Shown: positions 1 to 6,660, counted from the first letter of the stretch. The stretch: DNA of 11,663 nucleotides from JAAYXU01 sp050942555 (GCA_050942555.1 JBMNNN010000049.1:1-11663); one strand, 5' to 3'. The notes: generated from the sequence alone by a model not told the origin. Made by a program: numbers and translations.

Positions 1-1
1 G

Positions 2-760
2 CACCTGTACCGCCATCCGCCGGTCGACGCGGAAGCGCTGGCCGCGCAGCTCGCGCCGCTGCTGCCCCGGCTCAGGCCACTGGTCACGGACGTCGCGGCG
101 ATGCTGCGCAGCGCCTGCGCACAGGGGAAGACAATACTGCTGGAGGGACAGCTTGGCGCGCTGCGCGATCCGGATCACGGCATCTATCCGTACGTAACGT
201 CCTCCTCGCCGCTGGCCGGTGGGAGTATGGCCGCGCTGGGCCTTCCGCACCGGAGCCTGGGAGACGTGATCGCGGTAGTTAAAGCGTACGCGACATGCGT
301 GGGCGCAGGTCCGTTCGTGTCCCAGATCGCAGGCGACGAGGCCGACGCGCTGCGCCGTGCGGGTGGCAGCGACGGCGAATACGGCGCGACGACCGGACGG
401 CCCCGCAGGGTGGGCTGGTTTGACGCGGTGGCGGCCCGCTATGGATGCGCGCTGCAGGGCGCGACTGCGGTGGCGCTCACCAATCTGGACGTGCTCTCTG
501 GCCGGGAAAGCAACCCTGTTTGCGAAGCTTATGAGATAGACGGGGTTAAAACGTACGACTTCCCTGCCTCCGCCCTTGACAGGGCGCGGCCGGTACTCAC
601 GGCGCTGCCCGGATGGCGCGGCACGATCCGCGGCTGTACCCACTGGGACCGGCTGCCGCCCGAAGCGCGCGCCTACGTGGGATACGTAGAGGACGCGCTT
701 CACGTGCCGGTGCGCTATGTATCCACCGGTCCCGAGCGGGAAAGCCTGATCGTTCGCTGA
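2..760 (+). CDS. purA: Adenylosuccinate synthase, C-terminal part (5' end outside window)
   Basis: The enzyme joins IMP and aspartate using GTP to give adenylosuccinate, the first committed step from IMP to AMP, in the cytoplasm. The frame is open from base 2, so the gene starts upstream; 252 residues are visible of a family that is usually about 430. Counting from the first visible residue, recognisable blocks are LLEGQLGALRDPDHG (46-60), YVTSSSPLAGG (64-74), VGAGPF (100-105), the GATTGRPRR loop with WFDAVA (128-144), LTNLDVL (159-165), LPGW (202-205) and the C-terminal STGPER (241-246). These follow the family order to the end of the protein. Two blocks differ from the E. coli form as I remember it: EGAQG reads EGQLG, and TKLD reads TNLD. 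I believe this is a divergent clostridial subfamily, not a broken gene. The stop lies 10 bp from the convergent LRR gene stop. Confidence 0.9.
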   Translation, partial: HLYRHPPVDAEALAAQLAPLLPRLRPLVTDVAAMLRSACAQGKTILLEGQLGALRDPDHGIYPYVTSSSPLAGGSMAALGLPHRSLGDVIAVVKAYATCVGAGPFVSQIAGDEADALRRAGGSDGEYGATTGRPRRVGWFDAVAARYGCALQGATAVALTNLDVLSGRESNPVCEAYEIDGVKTYDFPASALDRARPVLTALPGWRGTIRGCTHWDRLPPEARAYVGYVEDALHVPVRYVSTGPERESLIVR

Positions 761-770
761 GTATCGGGGA

Positions 771-2084
771 CTACCGCCTACCGACCAGATGGGTGAGCAC
801 GATGCCTATGGCGATGAGCAGCAGCACGACGACCGCGATGAGGAGCAGTATAATCGTCGTGGGAAACTGCGGGGCCGGCGCGCCGCCGGCGGGCTTTGAA
901 GCGGTGGACGAGGGCGCGGTGGCCGCAGTTCCGGCGGGCGCGGCGGTGACCGCGGGCGCGGTGGGCGCGGGCGTCGCCGGTTCGGGGGTCGCGGTGAGCG
1001 CGGGCGTCGCCGTCGGCATGGGCGTGGGCGACGGTACCGGCGTCGCCGTCGGGTCCGGGCTCTCGCCGGGCGTCGTCACGCACTCGATATAGCATTTCGT
1101 ATACCGGTCGCTGTACGGGGTCCCGGATATCCGGTAATCCCAGCTCAGGTTGAACTCGTACTCCTTGCCCGGTGTCAGCCCTTCGCGCGTGAACGTCGTC
1201 TCACCGGCCTTGGCCTCGCCGATATAGTCGTCGCCCAGCAGCACCGACGTGCGGGCGACCCGCGCCACGACGCCGCCGCCAAAGTCGATATCCTCGCTGG
1301 CGTCCCACGAAAATACCGCGACTCCGGCTTCCGGATACGAAACCGTCAGGCCCGTGAGCGGCCTGAGCTGGTCCTCGTAGTAGGCGGCGTCGGTGGGCAT
1401 GGCGTCAATGATCCTCTGGTTGTCGGCCGCGGAGGTCAGGTCGAGGAAATTGTAGTTCAGATACAGCGCGTCGATCGAGAGCTTCTTAAAGGCCGACGGG
1501 AGCGCGGTAAGCCGGTTCGCCTCGATATTGAGCTCGGAAAGCGCGGGCATCGACGCAAGCGCCGACGAAAGGCGCGTCAGCTTGTTGCCCGACAGATTGA
1601 GCTTGCGCAGCGACGCGATGCCGGTCACGCCCGCGGGCACCGAATACATGCCGTTGAGCGACAGGTCCAGCGTATGAAGGCGGCTTTCGGCCATCGCGTC
1701 GGGGATTCCCGTAAGCTCATTATCCGACAGGTTCAGATGCTTGAGGCCGCTGCGCGCCAGCATCTGGCAGAACGCGTCGGGTATGCTTGTTATTTTGTTT
1801 CGCGAAAGATCCAGCCTTTCCACGGCCTCCAGGTGCTCCAGCCCCGTGATGTCGACGATGTCCCAGCCCGACAGATCCAGCTTGCCCGTTATATTCGCAA
1901 GCTGCGTATTGAGAATTGGCTCTGCATAGTCGTAGATTCCAAGCCAATTGTGCAGCGCGCGGTTGAGTGCGGCGTCGGGAATCGATACTACTGTTGGGGT
2001 TAAGGCAAGCGCTGCGGGCGCGTACAGCGCGCACACGAGCATGAACGGCAGTATGGCGGCCGCCGCTTTGCGCAATAAACGCAT
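771..2084 (-). CDS. Secreted, membrane-tethered leucine-rich-repeat protein with Fn3-like domain
   Basis: 437 residues with a clear extracellular architecture. A signal peptide spans about 1-28 (basic MRLLRK, hydrophobic core, ending ALA). Leucine-rich repeats run from about 65 to 215, with units such as LDLSRNKITSIP, LNLSDNELTGIP, LDLSLNGMYSVP, LNLSGNKLTRL and LNIEANRLTALP. A beta-sandwich region of fibronectin-III type covers about 240-338 (FSWDAS, GLTPGKEYEFNLSW). Then come a Pro/Thr/Ala-rich stalk (340-408) with repeated TPxPTATP-like units, one transmembrane helix (409-432) and a short basic tail. There is no LPXTG sorting motif, so anchoring is by the helix. The start is supported by AGAAGGGG about 7 bases upstream. 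It lies 29 bp downstream of the comA-like gene on the same strand with no visible terminator between, so co-transcription is likely. The ligand is unknown; LRR and Fn3 domains usually bind proteins or glycans. Confidence 0.88.
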   Translation of the reverse strand: MRLLRKAAAAILPFMLVCALYAPAALALTPTVVSIPDAALNRALHNWLGIYDYAEPILNTQLANITGKLDLSGWDIVDITGLEHLEAVERLDLSRNKITSIPDAFCQMLARSGLKHLNLSDNELTGIPDAMAESRLHTLDLSLNGMYSVPAGVTGIASLRKLNLSGNKLTRLSSALASMPALSELNIEANRLTALPSAFKKLSIDALYLNYNFLDLTSAADNQRIIDAMPTDAAYYEDQLRPLTGLTVSYPEAGVAVFSWDASEDIDFGGGVVARVARTSVLLGDDYIGEAKAGETTFTREGLTPGKEYEFNLSWDYRISGTPYSDRYTKCYIECVTTPGESPDPTATPVPSPTPMPTATPALTATPEPATPAPTAPAVTAAPAGTAATAPSSTASKPAGGAPAPQFPTTIILLLIAVVVLLLIAIGIVLTHLVGRR

Positions 2085-2113
2085 CGGGATCCCCTTCTCT
2101 CTTCTTGTGCGCG

Positions 2114-2923
2114 TCAGACGCGCTCCTTCTTGCGCTGTATCGCCGAGCGGAACGTGTCGCCCCGCAGTCCGCGCCGCAGCGATTCGAGCGCGACGACCTC
2201 GTCGGGAGGTATGTTGCCAAGGTTTACGTCGGGCCCGAAGCGCTCTATGAGCTGGTGCTGCTGCTTTTTATCGGGCGCTTCCCATATGAGGCTTCCCTCG
2301 GGCGCGGCGGCGGTCAGCTGCTCCATCTCGTCGCGGCGGAGCTTTCCCTCGCCGTCGAATATGACGACGCCCTTGCCCGACTCGCGGGCCTCGACGATCA
2401 CCTTTGACGCGCCGGCGCGCAGGTCCTCGCCGATCTGCTCAAGGAGCGCGGAAAGCGGCTTGCTGTCGCGCGCGTCCTTCTGCCCCACCTCGGTGATGAC
2501 CGAAAAGCCCATACCGCGCGCTTTTTCTATGATTCCGCGCCGCGTGGACGCCTCGATATCGAGCGTGCCGTCGGATACCTCGATGCACGAATATCCAAGA
2601 TCCAGCGACCGGAGAAGATATTCGTCGAGCTTTCCGCGCCAGAGCGCGATTTCCAGAAACGTGCCGCCCGGATAGACCTCGATGCCGCTGTTGCGGATGC
2701 AGGTGATTTTCTCGCAGAGCACGTCCTCGGGATACAGCGCCGATGTGCCGAAGCTGAACTTCATATAGTCGACGAACGGCGCGTTCAGCGTCAGCCAGTC
2801 CTTGACGGCGGCCAGTCCCATGCCCTTGTCGATCACCATCGTGAGCCCCGACTTGCGGGGTTTCTCGCTGCGTCCTTCGAGCGGGAAGTCGATGATCTTG
2901 TCCCAGAATAGTTGGTTTTCCAT
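2114..2923 (-). CDS. comA: Phosphosulfolactate synthase (ComA family)
   Basis: ComA adds sulfite to phosphoenolpyruvate to give (2R)-phospho-3-sulfolactate. In methanogens this starts coenzyme M synthesis; in Bacillus the homologue is YitD, and sulfolactate is known from spores. The 269-residue protein matches the family length and carries its conserved blocks in order: KPRKSGLTMVIDKG (21-34), KFSFGTS (55-61), GGTFLEIA (86-93), IEVSDGT (114-120), EVGQKD (145-150), VIVEARESG (175-183), WEAPDKKQQ (214-222), VNLGNI (233-238) and a final LRRGLRGDT (249-257), as expected for its TIM-barrel fold. The start has a perfect AAGGAGG seven bases upstream. No ComB phosphatase or ComC dehydrogenase gene is in the window, so the fate of the product is open. 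It is first in a probable operon with the LRR gene. Confidence 0.9.
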   Translation of the reverse strand: MENQLFWDKIIDFPLEGRSEKPRKSGLTMVIDKGMGLAAVKDWLTLNAPFVDYMKFSFGTSALYPEDVLCEKITCIRNSGIEVYPGGTFLEIALWRGKLDEYLLRSLDLGYSCIEVSDGTLDIEASTRRGIIEKARGMGFSVITEVGQKDARDSKPLSALLEQIGEDLRAGASKVIVEARESGKGVVIFDGEGKLRRDEMEQLTAAAPEGSLIWEAPDKKQQHQLIERFGPDVNLGNIPPDEVVALESLRRGLRGDTFRSAIQRKKERV

Positions 2924-2960
2924 TGTTTTTCCTCCTTGCGTAGACGATTATTTTTCGTCA

Positions 2961-2975
2961 GGATTCTCCGAATCC
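2961..2975. promoter_or_regulatory. Short perfect palindrome in the comA/DUF378 divergent intergenic region
   Basis: GGATTC-TCC-GAATCC is a 6-bp inverted repeat with a 3-bp centre, about 38 bp upstream of the comA-like start. It sits between two divergently transcribed genes, so it could be an operator for either or both. It is too short, and in the wrong place, to be a convincing terminator. Function is inferred from position only. Confidence 0.3.
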
Positions 2976-2983
2976 ATTTTTCG

Positions 2984-3012
2984 GGTTAATTTAAGCCATA
3001 CGGGGATATACT
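2984..3012 (+). promoter_or_regulatory. Candidate weak sigma-A-like promoter of the DUF378 gene
   Basis: A good -10 hexamer TATACT (3007-3012) lies 30 bp upstream of the start codon. The -35 region at 17 bp spacing reads GGTTAA (2984-2989), a poor match to TTGACA. The -10 assignment is moderately supported and the -35 only weakly. Confidence 0.4.
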
Positions 3013-3042
3013 ACCATTGAATCTTTGACAGGAGTGAATTCT

Positions 3043-3240
3043 ATGGATAAGGTAGCTTTGATCCTGGTCATAATCGGCGCGCTCAACTGGCTGCTGATCG
3101 GCCTGTTCGGTCTGGATCTGGTGGCCGCGATAGCCGGCGACCCGATGGCGTGGCTCGCACGGGCAATATACATTGTGGTAGGCCTTGCCGGTCTTTGGTG
3201 CATCAGTCTGCTTGTCCGTTTGTGCAAACGCCACGACTAA
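3043..3240 (+). CDS. DUF378 (YuzA-like) small membrane protein
   Basis: 65 residues, almost entirely two hydrophobic helices (about 4-33 and 40-61), ending with a charged tail RLCKRHD. The sequence VALILVIIGALNWLLIGLFGLDLV, read as VALILVIIGALNW (4-16) followed by LIGLFGLDLVAAI (18-30), and IYIVVGLAGLW (43-53) are typical of the DUF378 family common in Firmicutes. The molecular role of that family is not known to me. I chose the ATG at 3043 because AGGAG (3030-3034) lies 8 bases upstream; an in-frame TTG at 3025 has no such site. It is a single-gene transcript: divergent from comA and followed by its own terminator. Confidence 0.88.
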   Translation: MDKVALILVIIGALNWLLIGLFGLDLVAAIAGDPMAWLARAIYIVVGLAGLWCISLLVRLCKRHD

Positions 3241-3257
3241 AGACATCCCCTTTCACG

Positions 3258-3286
3258 AGCCGCCCAGAACTCCCGGCGGCTTTTTA
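3258..3286 (+). terminator. Rho-independent terminator of the DUF378 gene
   Basis: AGCCGCC (3258-3264) pairs with GGCGGCT (3275-3281) across a 10-base loop, followed directly by a T tract (3281-3285). It begins 17 bases after the DUF378 stop. The T tract overlaps the TAA stop codon of the convergent 91-residue gene (3284-3286). Read on the minus strand, the hairpin is not followed by a T run. Confidence 0.8.
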
Positions 3287-3559
3287 TCGTCTCTTTTTGG
3301 GTTCTGCCAGCAGCTCGATCTCAAAATAATCGAATCCGACCCGCTCGATGAAGTCCGAAGGGCCAAACCGCGTGCGCCCGAACGTCTCCAGCTCCCGCTC
3401 GTGCTTGCGCAGCACCACCGGCCGGGGTATGTCCAGCGCTTCGCACAGCATGCGCAGGCACTCCATATAGTCCGGAAGCGTCGCCTCCCCGATATGGTCG
3501 ACGACATGGTCGGACACGATCCGCTGCCTGATGTGTAGTGTGCCCCATACGCGTATCAT
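3284..3559 (-). CDS. Small conserved-looking protein of unknown function
   Basis: 91 residues, mixed alpha/beta in appearance, with no signal peptide or membrane segment, so probably cytoplasmic. It begins MIRVWGTLHIRQRIVSDHVV and ends with a basic PKKRR. Notable segments are FGRTRFGPSDFIE (60-72) and VGFDYFEIELL (74-84). I recall similar unnamed proteins of about 90 residues in Clostridia, but cannot verify this here. That it is a real gene is supported by an AAGGAGG site 5 bases before the ATG, an extended -10 promoter just upstream (3591-3599), and tight packing between a terminator and the asd promoter region. The same frame stays open far upstream, antisense to asd, but that extension lacks start signals and is chance. 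It is divergent from asd; no function can be assigned. Confidence 0.8.
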   Translation of the reverse strand: MIRVWGTLHIRQRIVSDHVVDHIGEATLPDYMECLRMLCEALDIPRPVVLRKHERELETFGRTRFGPSDFIERVGFDYFEIELLAEPKKRR

Positions 3560-3590
3560 CGCGTCCTCCTTCGCCCGCCGAATACCGTTC

Positions 3591-3599
3591 ATTATAACA
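3591..3599 (-). promoter_or_regulatory. Extended -10 promoter of the 91-residue gene
   Basis: On the minus strand the sequence reads TGTTATAAT: a perfect TATAAT (3596 down to 3591) preceded by TG with one base between, the extended -10 pattern that can work without a good -35. The -35 position (about 3614-3619) reads TACCCA, a poor match. It lies about 32 bases upstream of the start codon. Confidence 0.6.
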
Positions 3600-3674
3600 C
3601 GCCGCGCGCGATGTGGGTAGACTGTGGGGATATTTGACAACGTCATATGCGGAAACTCAAGAAAAACCACGCGC

Positions 3675-3703
3675 TTGCGGCGCACCCGGGCATATGCTAT
3701 ACT
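3675..3703 (+). promoter_or_regulatory. Sigma-A-like promoter of asd
   Basis: TTGCGG (3675-3680) and TATACT (3698-3703) are separated by exactly 17 bp, giving a start of transcription about 20-25 bases before the asd ATG. The leader is too short for a lysine riboswitch, and none is visible. Confidence 0.75.
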
Positions 3704-3733
3704 GTGTAAAATTTCAGTCCGGCGGAGGACGCG

Positions 3734-4810
3734 ATGAGTAAAAAACTGCGTGTAGGCCTGGTGGGCGGCACCGGTATGGTGGGTCAGCGGTTCGCGCTGC
3801 TGCTTGAAAATCATCCCTGGTTCGAGGTGGCCGCCGTGGCCGCGAGCGTACGTTCGGCCGGAAAAACCTACGCGGAAGCCGTCGAAGGCCGCTGGCGGAT
3901 GCCGTGTCCTCTTCCCGCCGCGATGGCAGGCCTGACGGTAACCGATGCAGCCGACGTGGACGCGCTGGCGGGCCTTGATTTCGTGTTCTGCGCGGTGGAT
4001 CTCGACAAGTCGGAGACGCGCACGCTCGAGGAGCGCTACGCCCGGGCCGAGATTCCGGTCGTCAGCAACAATTCGGCCAACCGCAGCGTTCCCGACGTCC
4101 CGATGGTCATACCCGAGATCAACCCCGAGCATCTCGCGGTCATACCGGCCCAGCGCAGGAGGCTGGGCACGCGGCGCGGGTTTATCGCGGTCAAGCCCAA
4201 CTGCTCGATCCAGTCGTATGTGCCGGCCGTGCATCCGCTCATGGATTTCGGCGTCAGCCGTATCCTTGCCTGTACCTACCAGGCCATATCGGGAGCCGGA
4301 AAAACGTTCGAGACATGGCCCGAGATGCGCGACAACGTGATTCCCTATATCGGCGGAGAGGAGCAGAAAAGCGAGCAGGAGCCCCTCAAGATTTGGGGCA
4401 CGGTGACCGACGGGGCGATCGTGCCGGTCGCAGAGCCGTCCATCACGACCCAGTGCATCCGCGTTCCCGTCAGCGACGGGCATCTGGCCGCGGTATTCGT
4501 TTCCTTTGAGCGCAAACCGTCCCGGGACGAGATACTGTCCCGGTGGCGTGCGTTTGAGTCCCTGCCCGCCCGGCTGGGCCTTCCTTCCGCTCCGGATCCG
4601 TTCCTCGTCTATTTCGACGACGACGCGCGTCCCCAGACGCGGCTCGACCGGGATCTGTCGGGCGGCATGGCGGTATCGATCGGCCGTCTGCGCGAGGACA
4701 GCCAGTACGATTATAAGTTCGTGTGCCTGTCCCACAATACGCTGCGGGGCGCCGCCGGCGGCGGGCTGCTGACCGCAGAGCTCCTGTACGCGCAGGGTTA
4801 TTTCGATTGA
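3734..4810 (+). CDS. asd: Aspartate-semialdehyde dehydrogenase
   Basis: This enzyme reduces 4-aspartyl phosphate with NADPH to aspartate-4-semialdehyde, the branch-point step leading to lysine/diaminopimelate, threonine and methionine. The 358-residue length and sequence fit the archaeal/fungal-type subgroup better than the E. coli type. The N-terminal Rossmann motif is GLVGGTGMVGQ (8-18). Also visible are SNNSANR (111-117), the catalytic cysteine in KPNCSIQ (Cys157), the AISGAGK loop (184-190), and the active-site histidine in RVPVSDGH (His250). The C-terminal HNTLRGAAGG block is intact. The start is fixed by GGAGG 5 bases upstream and the promoter at 3675-3703. It stands alone: no aspartokinase or dap genes are adjacent. 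Confidence 0.95.
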   Translation: MSKKLRVGLVGGTGMVGQRFALLLENHPWFEVAAVAASVRSAGKTYAEAVEGRWRMPCPLPAAMAGLTVTDAADVDALAGLDFVFCAVDLDKSETRTLEERYARAEIPVVSNNSANRSVPDVPMVIPEINPEHLAVIPAQRRRLGTRRGFIAVKPNCSIQSYVPAVHPLMDFGVSRILACTYQAISGAGKTFETWPEMRDNVIPYIGGEEQKSEQEPLKIWGTVTDGAIVPVAEPSITTQCIRVPVSDGHLAAVFVSFERKPSRDEILSRWRAFESLPARLGLPSAPDPFLVYFDDDARPQTRLDRDLSGGMAVSIGRLREDSQYDYKFVCLSHNTLRGAAGGGLLTAELLYAQGYFD

Positions 4811-4891
4811 CCGGCCGCCCGCGCGGCGAAGCCTGCTGCCACGGCGGCAGCCGCAGCGATCCCCCGCAAACGCGCCTGTATACCCCATTCC

Positions 4892-4930
4892 GCGACGGAA
4901 GCGACGAATCCGCCGCTGTTTTTCATTTTT
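4892..4930 (+). terminator. Likely terminator of asd
   Basis: GCGACGGA (4892-4899) can pair with TCCGCCGC (4909-4916), seven of eight positions with one A-C mismatch, across a 9-base loop. It is followed by a T-rich tract, TGTTTTTCATTTTTTT. It lies about 80 bp after the asd stop and just before the merR promoter. Confidence 0.6.
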
Positions 4931-4943
4931 TTGATAAATACGC

Positions 4944-4974
4944 TTGACACTTCCCCAGGGGAAGAGCGTAGAAT
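4944..4974 (+). promoter_or_regulatory. MerR-type promoter and operator upstream of the merR-like gene
   Basis: TTGACA (4944-4949) and TAGAAT (4969-4974) are separated by 19 bp instead of 17. The spacer contains the perfect inverted repeat CTTCCCC-A-GGGGAAG (4950-4964). An over-long spacer filled by a dyad is the signature of promoters controlled by MerR-family proteins, which twist the DNA to realign the hexamers. The likely bound protein is the product of the next gene, so autoregulation is inferred. Confidence 0.85.
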
Positions 4975-4994
4975 AACGGCGGGAGGAGATGGCC

Positions 4995-5828
4995 ATGAAA
5001 ATGCTCGAGGCCTGCCGCAGGACGGGGCTTACCGAAAAAACCATCCGCTTCTATATCGAAAAGGGTCTCATTGCGCCCGATACGCAGCGGATCAACGAAA
5101 GAACCTATATCGACTTTGAGGAGAGCGACATACTGCGGCTCCGGCGCGTGGCCGCGCTGCGCAAGGCCGGTTTTTCAATCGAGTCGATACTGGAGATGAC
5201 GCGCTCGCCCGGCCGCGTCCGGCCCATCGTCGAGGGGCATATCCACGGGCTCCGCTCGGAGCTCCGGCAGCGCCGCTTGGTGCTGGACGCGCTGGGGGAG
5301 CTCCGGGACCGGGAGCTAAAAAGCGTGGACGAGCTGGCCGACGGGCTCATCCGCTCGATCGCCCGGGCCAGCCTGCCGCCAACCGACACGAAGCCCGATT
5401 TCTTCCGTTTCGACGGCATGACCGAGTCCGAGCGCGAGAAGGCGCTCATCGACTTTGAGCGCGAGCAGCAGAGGATGGTTCGGACCGGCCGCGCGATCGT
5501 GTTCACGATCGCCACACTGAACGCGGTCGGCGCGATCGTATCGGCCTTCTCAAACTTTAACTTCTTCACGCTGGTCATGCAGCTCGCGCTGTCGGTGGCG
5601 CTGTATGCGGGCGTGTCGTGGGTGCGCGCGTATTTTGCGGCAAGCGCGGTTTTTATCGCGTTTGTGAGTCTCGCGATGCTTATGACAGCGGGTCAGTCGG
5701 GAGCCCCGGTTCCCCCCGGCGCGGTCGCATTTCTGATAGGCCATGCGGCGTACAGCGTCGCTTCGGGCGTCATCCTTTTTAAAAGCAAATCGGTGTCGGA
5801 ATTCCTGTACATGCAGAAAAACGGCTGA
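4995..5828 (+). CDS. MerR-family transcriptional regulator with C-terminal membrane domain
   Basis: 277 residues. The N-terminus is a winged-helix MerR DNA-binding domain: the helix-turn-helix TGLTEKTIRFYIEKGLI (10-26), then YIDFEESDILRLRRVAALRKAGFSI as a wing and second helical pair (38-62). A long, charged helical stretch follows (about 75-125) and should form the antiparallel dimer coiled coil. A second charged segment (140-165) precedes four hydrophobic segments (about 167-185, 189-207, 212-232, 241-262). Soluble MerR proteins end with a small ligand domain at this point, so this regulator probably sits in the membrane and senses something there; the signal is unknown. I prefer the ATG at 4995 (GGAGG 8 bases upstream) over the ATG at 4989, where the spacing would be only 2. 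The palindromic promoter in front suggests self-control. No cysteine cluster of the metal-sensor type is seen. Confidence 0.88.
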   Translation: MKMLEACRRTGLTEKTIRFYIEKGLIAPDTQRINERTYIDFEESDILRLRRVAALRKAGFSIESILEMTRSPGRVRPIVEGHIHGLRSELRQRRLVLDALGELRDRELKSVDELADGLIRSIARASLPPTDTKPDFFRFDGMTESEREKALIDFEREQQRMVRTGRAIVFTIATLNAVGAIVSAFSNFNFFTLVMQLALSVALYAGVSWVRAYFAASAVFIAFVSLAMLMTAGQSGAPVPPGAVAFLIGHAAYSVASGVILFKSKSVSEFLYMQKNG

Positions 5829-5830
5829 CC

Positions 5831-6619
5831 CTAAAGACCCAGCAGCTCGCGAGCGTTCCGCCAGAGTACCCGCTCGCGCTCGTCATCGGTGAGCCCGACG
5901 CGCGCCAGCAGCGTGAGCTCCAGCGCCGGATCCCACATCGGGAAATCCGAGCCGAACAGCACCCGGTCAGCGCCGTAGAGGCGGATGAGCGCTCGCGCCT
6001 GTTCGGGCGCGATCGCGTACAGCGAGCTGGACGTGTCGACGAACAGATTCGGTCGCCCGGCCAGCACCCGGGCGGCCTGCATCCACTGAGACCAGCCCCC
6101 AAAGTGCGCGCCTATGACCGTCAGCTCGGGATACCTGTCCAGCACCCGGGCTACCCGATCGGGATTCGAGTAGTCGTAACGGATGTCGCCGGTATGGATG
6201 AGCACGGGCAGTCTTCCCTGCGCGGCCTCAAAAATCCGGCAGGCTCCGGGCCCATCCACCGGGAACCGCTGAAAGTCCGGATGGATCTTAAGCCCGCGCA
6301 GGCCAAGCCCGATCGCGCGATCGATCTCCCCGTAGATATCGTCGCAGTCGGGATGGATCGCGGCAAAGCCGACGAACCGCTGCGCGTTTTCAGCGACGGT
6401 GCGCGCGATAAATTCGTTGATGCTGCGCACCTGCTCGGGCGTGGTAGCGACCGAATGGATCACAAACCGGGATATGCCGCCCGCGTCGCCGCGCTCCCGC
6501 AGCGTGGAAACACGGCCTGGATACTGTGCCGCGATATCATAGAATGAGGCGATGCTCTCGGACGCCTTCTGGGCGATGCGGTCCGGGTACACATGCGCGT
6601 GAAAATCGATGATTTCCAA
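5831..6619 (-). CDS. Metal-dependent amidohydrolase (Amidohydrolase_2 / TIM-barrel family)
   Basis: 262 residues with the expected metal-binding pattern of the PF04909-type superfamily: DFHAHVYP (His7, His9), LKIHPDF (His113), VLIHTGD (His142), IGAHFGG (His172) and LFGSDFP (Asp225). Relatives are hydrolases or decarboxylases acting on small ring or carboxylic compounds; the substrate cannot be read from the sequence. No signal peptide, so cytoplasmic. The start is TTG (6619-6617). No ATG or GTG nearby fits, the metal motif begins five residues in, AGGAAAGG lies 8 bases upstream, and a good promoter sits at 6661-6689. Its stop codon is 2 bp from the stop of the convergent merR-like gene, leaving no room for a terminator between them. 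Confidence 0.88.
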   Translation of the reverse strand: MEIIDFHAHVYPDRIAQKASESIASFYDIAAQYPGRVSTLRERGDAGGISRFVIHSVATTPEQVRSINEFIARTVAENAQRFVGFAAIHPDCDDIYGEIDRAIGLGLRGLKIHPDFQRFPVDGPGACRIFEAAQGRLPVLIHTGDIRYDYSNPDRVARVLDRYPELTVIGAHFGGWSQWMQAARVLAGRPNLFVDTSSSLYAIAPEQARALIRLYGADRVLFGSDFPMWDPALELTLLARVGLTDDERERVLWRNARELLGL

Positions 6620-6660
6620 TGCGGCTGCCTTTCCTACCCGGGGTCGCCGGGCCTGTCCCT

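Noticed and set aside
613..1092. Plus-strand frame of 159 codons with Gly/Val/Ala repeats
   Set aside because: It is the reverse of the Pro/Thr-rich stalk of the LRR protein; the repetitive look comes from that GC-rich repeat (for example GGCGTCGCCGTCGG at 1003-1016 and 1039-1052).
3025..3042. TTG at 3025 as the DUF378 start
   Set aside because: It would place the AGGAG site inside the coding region; the ATG at 3043 has ideal spacing and matches the usual N-terminus of the family.
3634..3639. Perfect TTGACA between the 91-residue gene and asd
   Set aside because: No acceptable -10 lies 16-18 bp downstream (TCAAGA at that spot), and the TTGCGG/TATACT pair further on is a better asd promoter.
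4835..4851. GCTGCC/GGCAGC hairpin after asd as a terminator
   Set aside because: No T run follows; the hairpin at 4892-4916 with a T-rich tail is the better candidate.
3560..5044. Long open frame on the minus strand continuing upstream of the 91-residue gene (586 codons in total)
   Set aside because: It lies antisense to asd, which has clear motifs. The translation is Arg/Gly-rich with no recognisable domain, and a strong ribosome site and promoter mark an internal start at 3559. High GC content leaves antisense frames open by chance.
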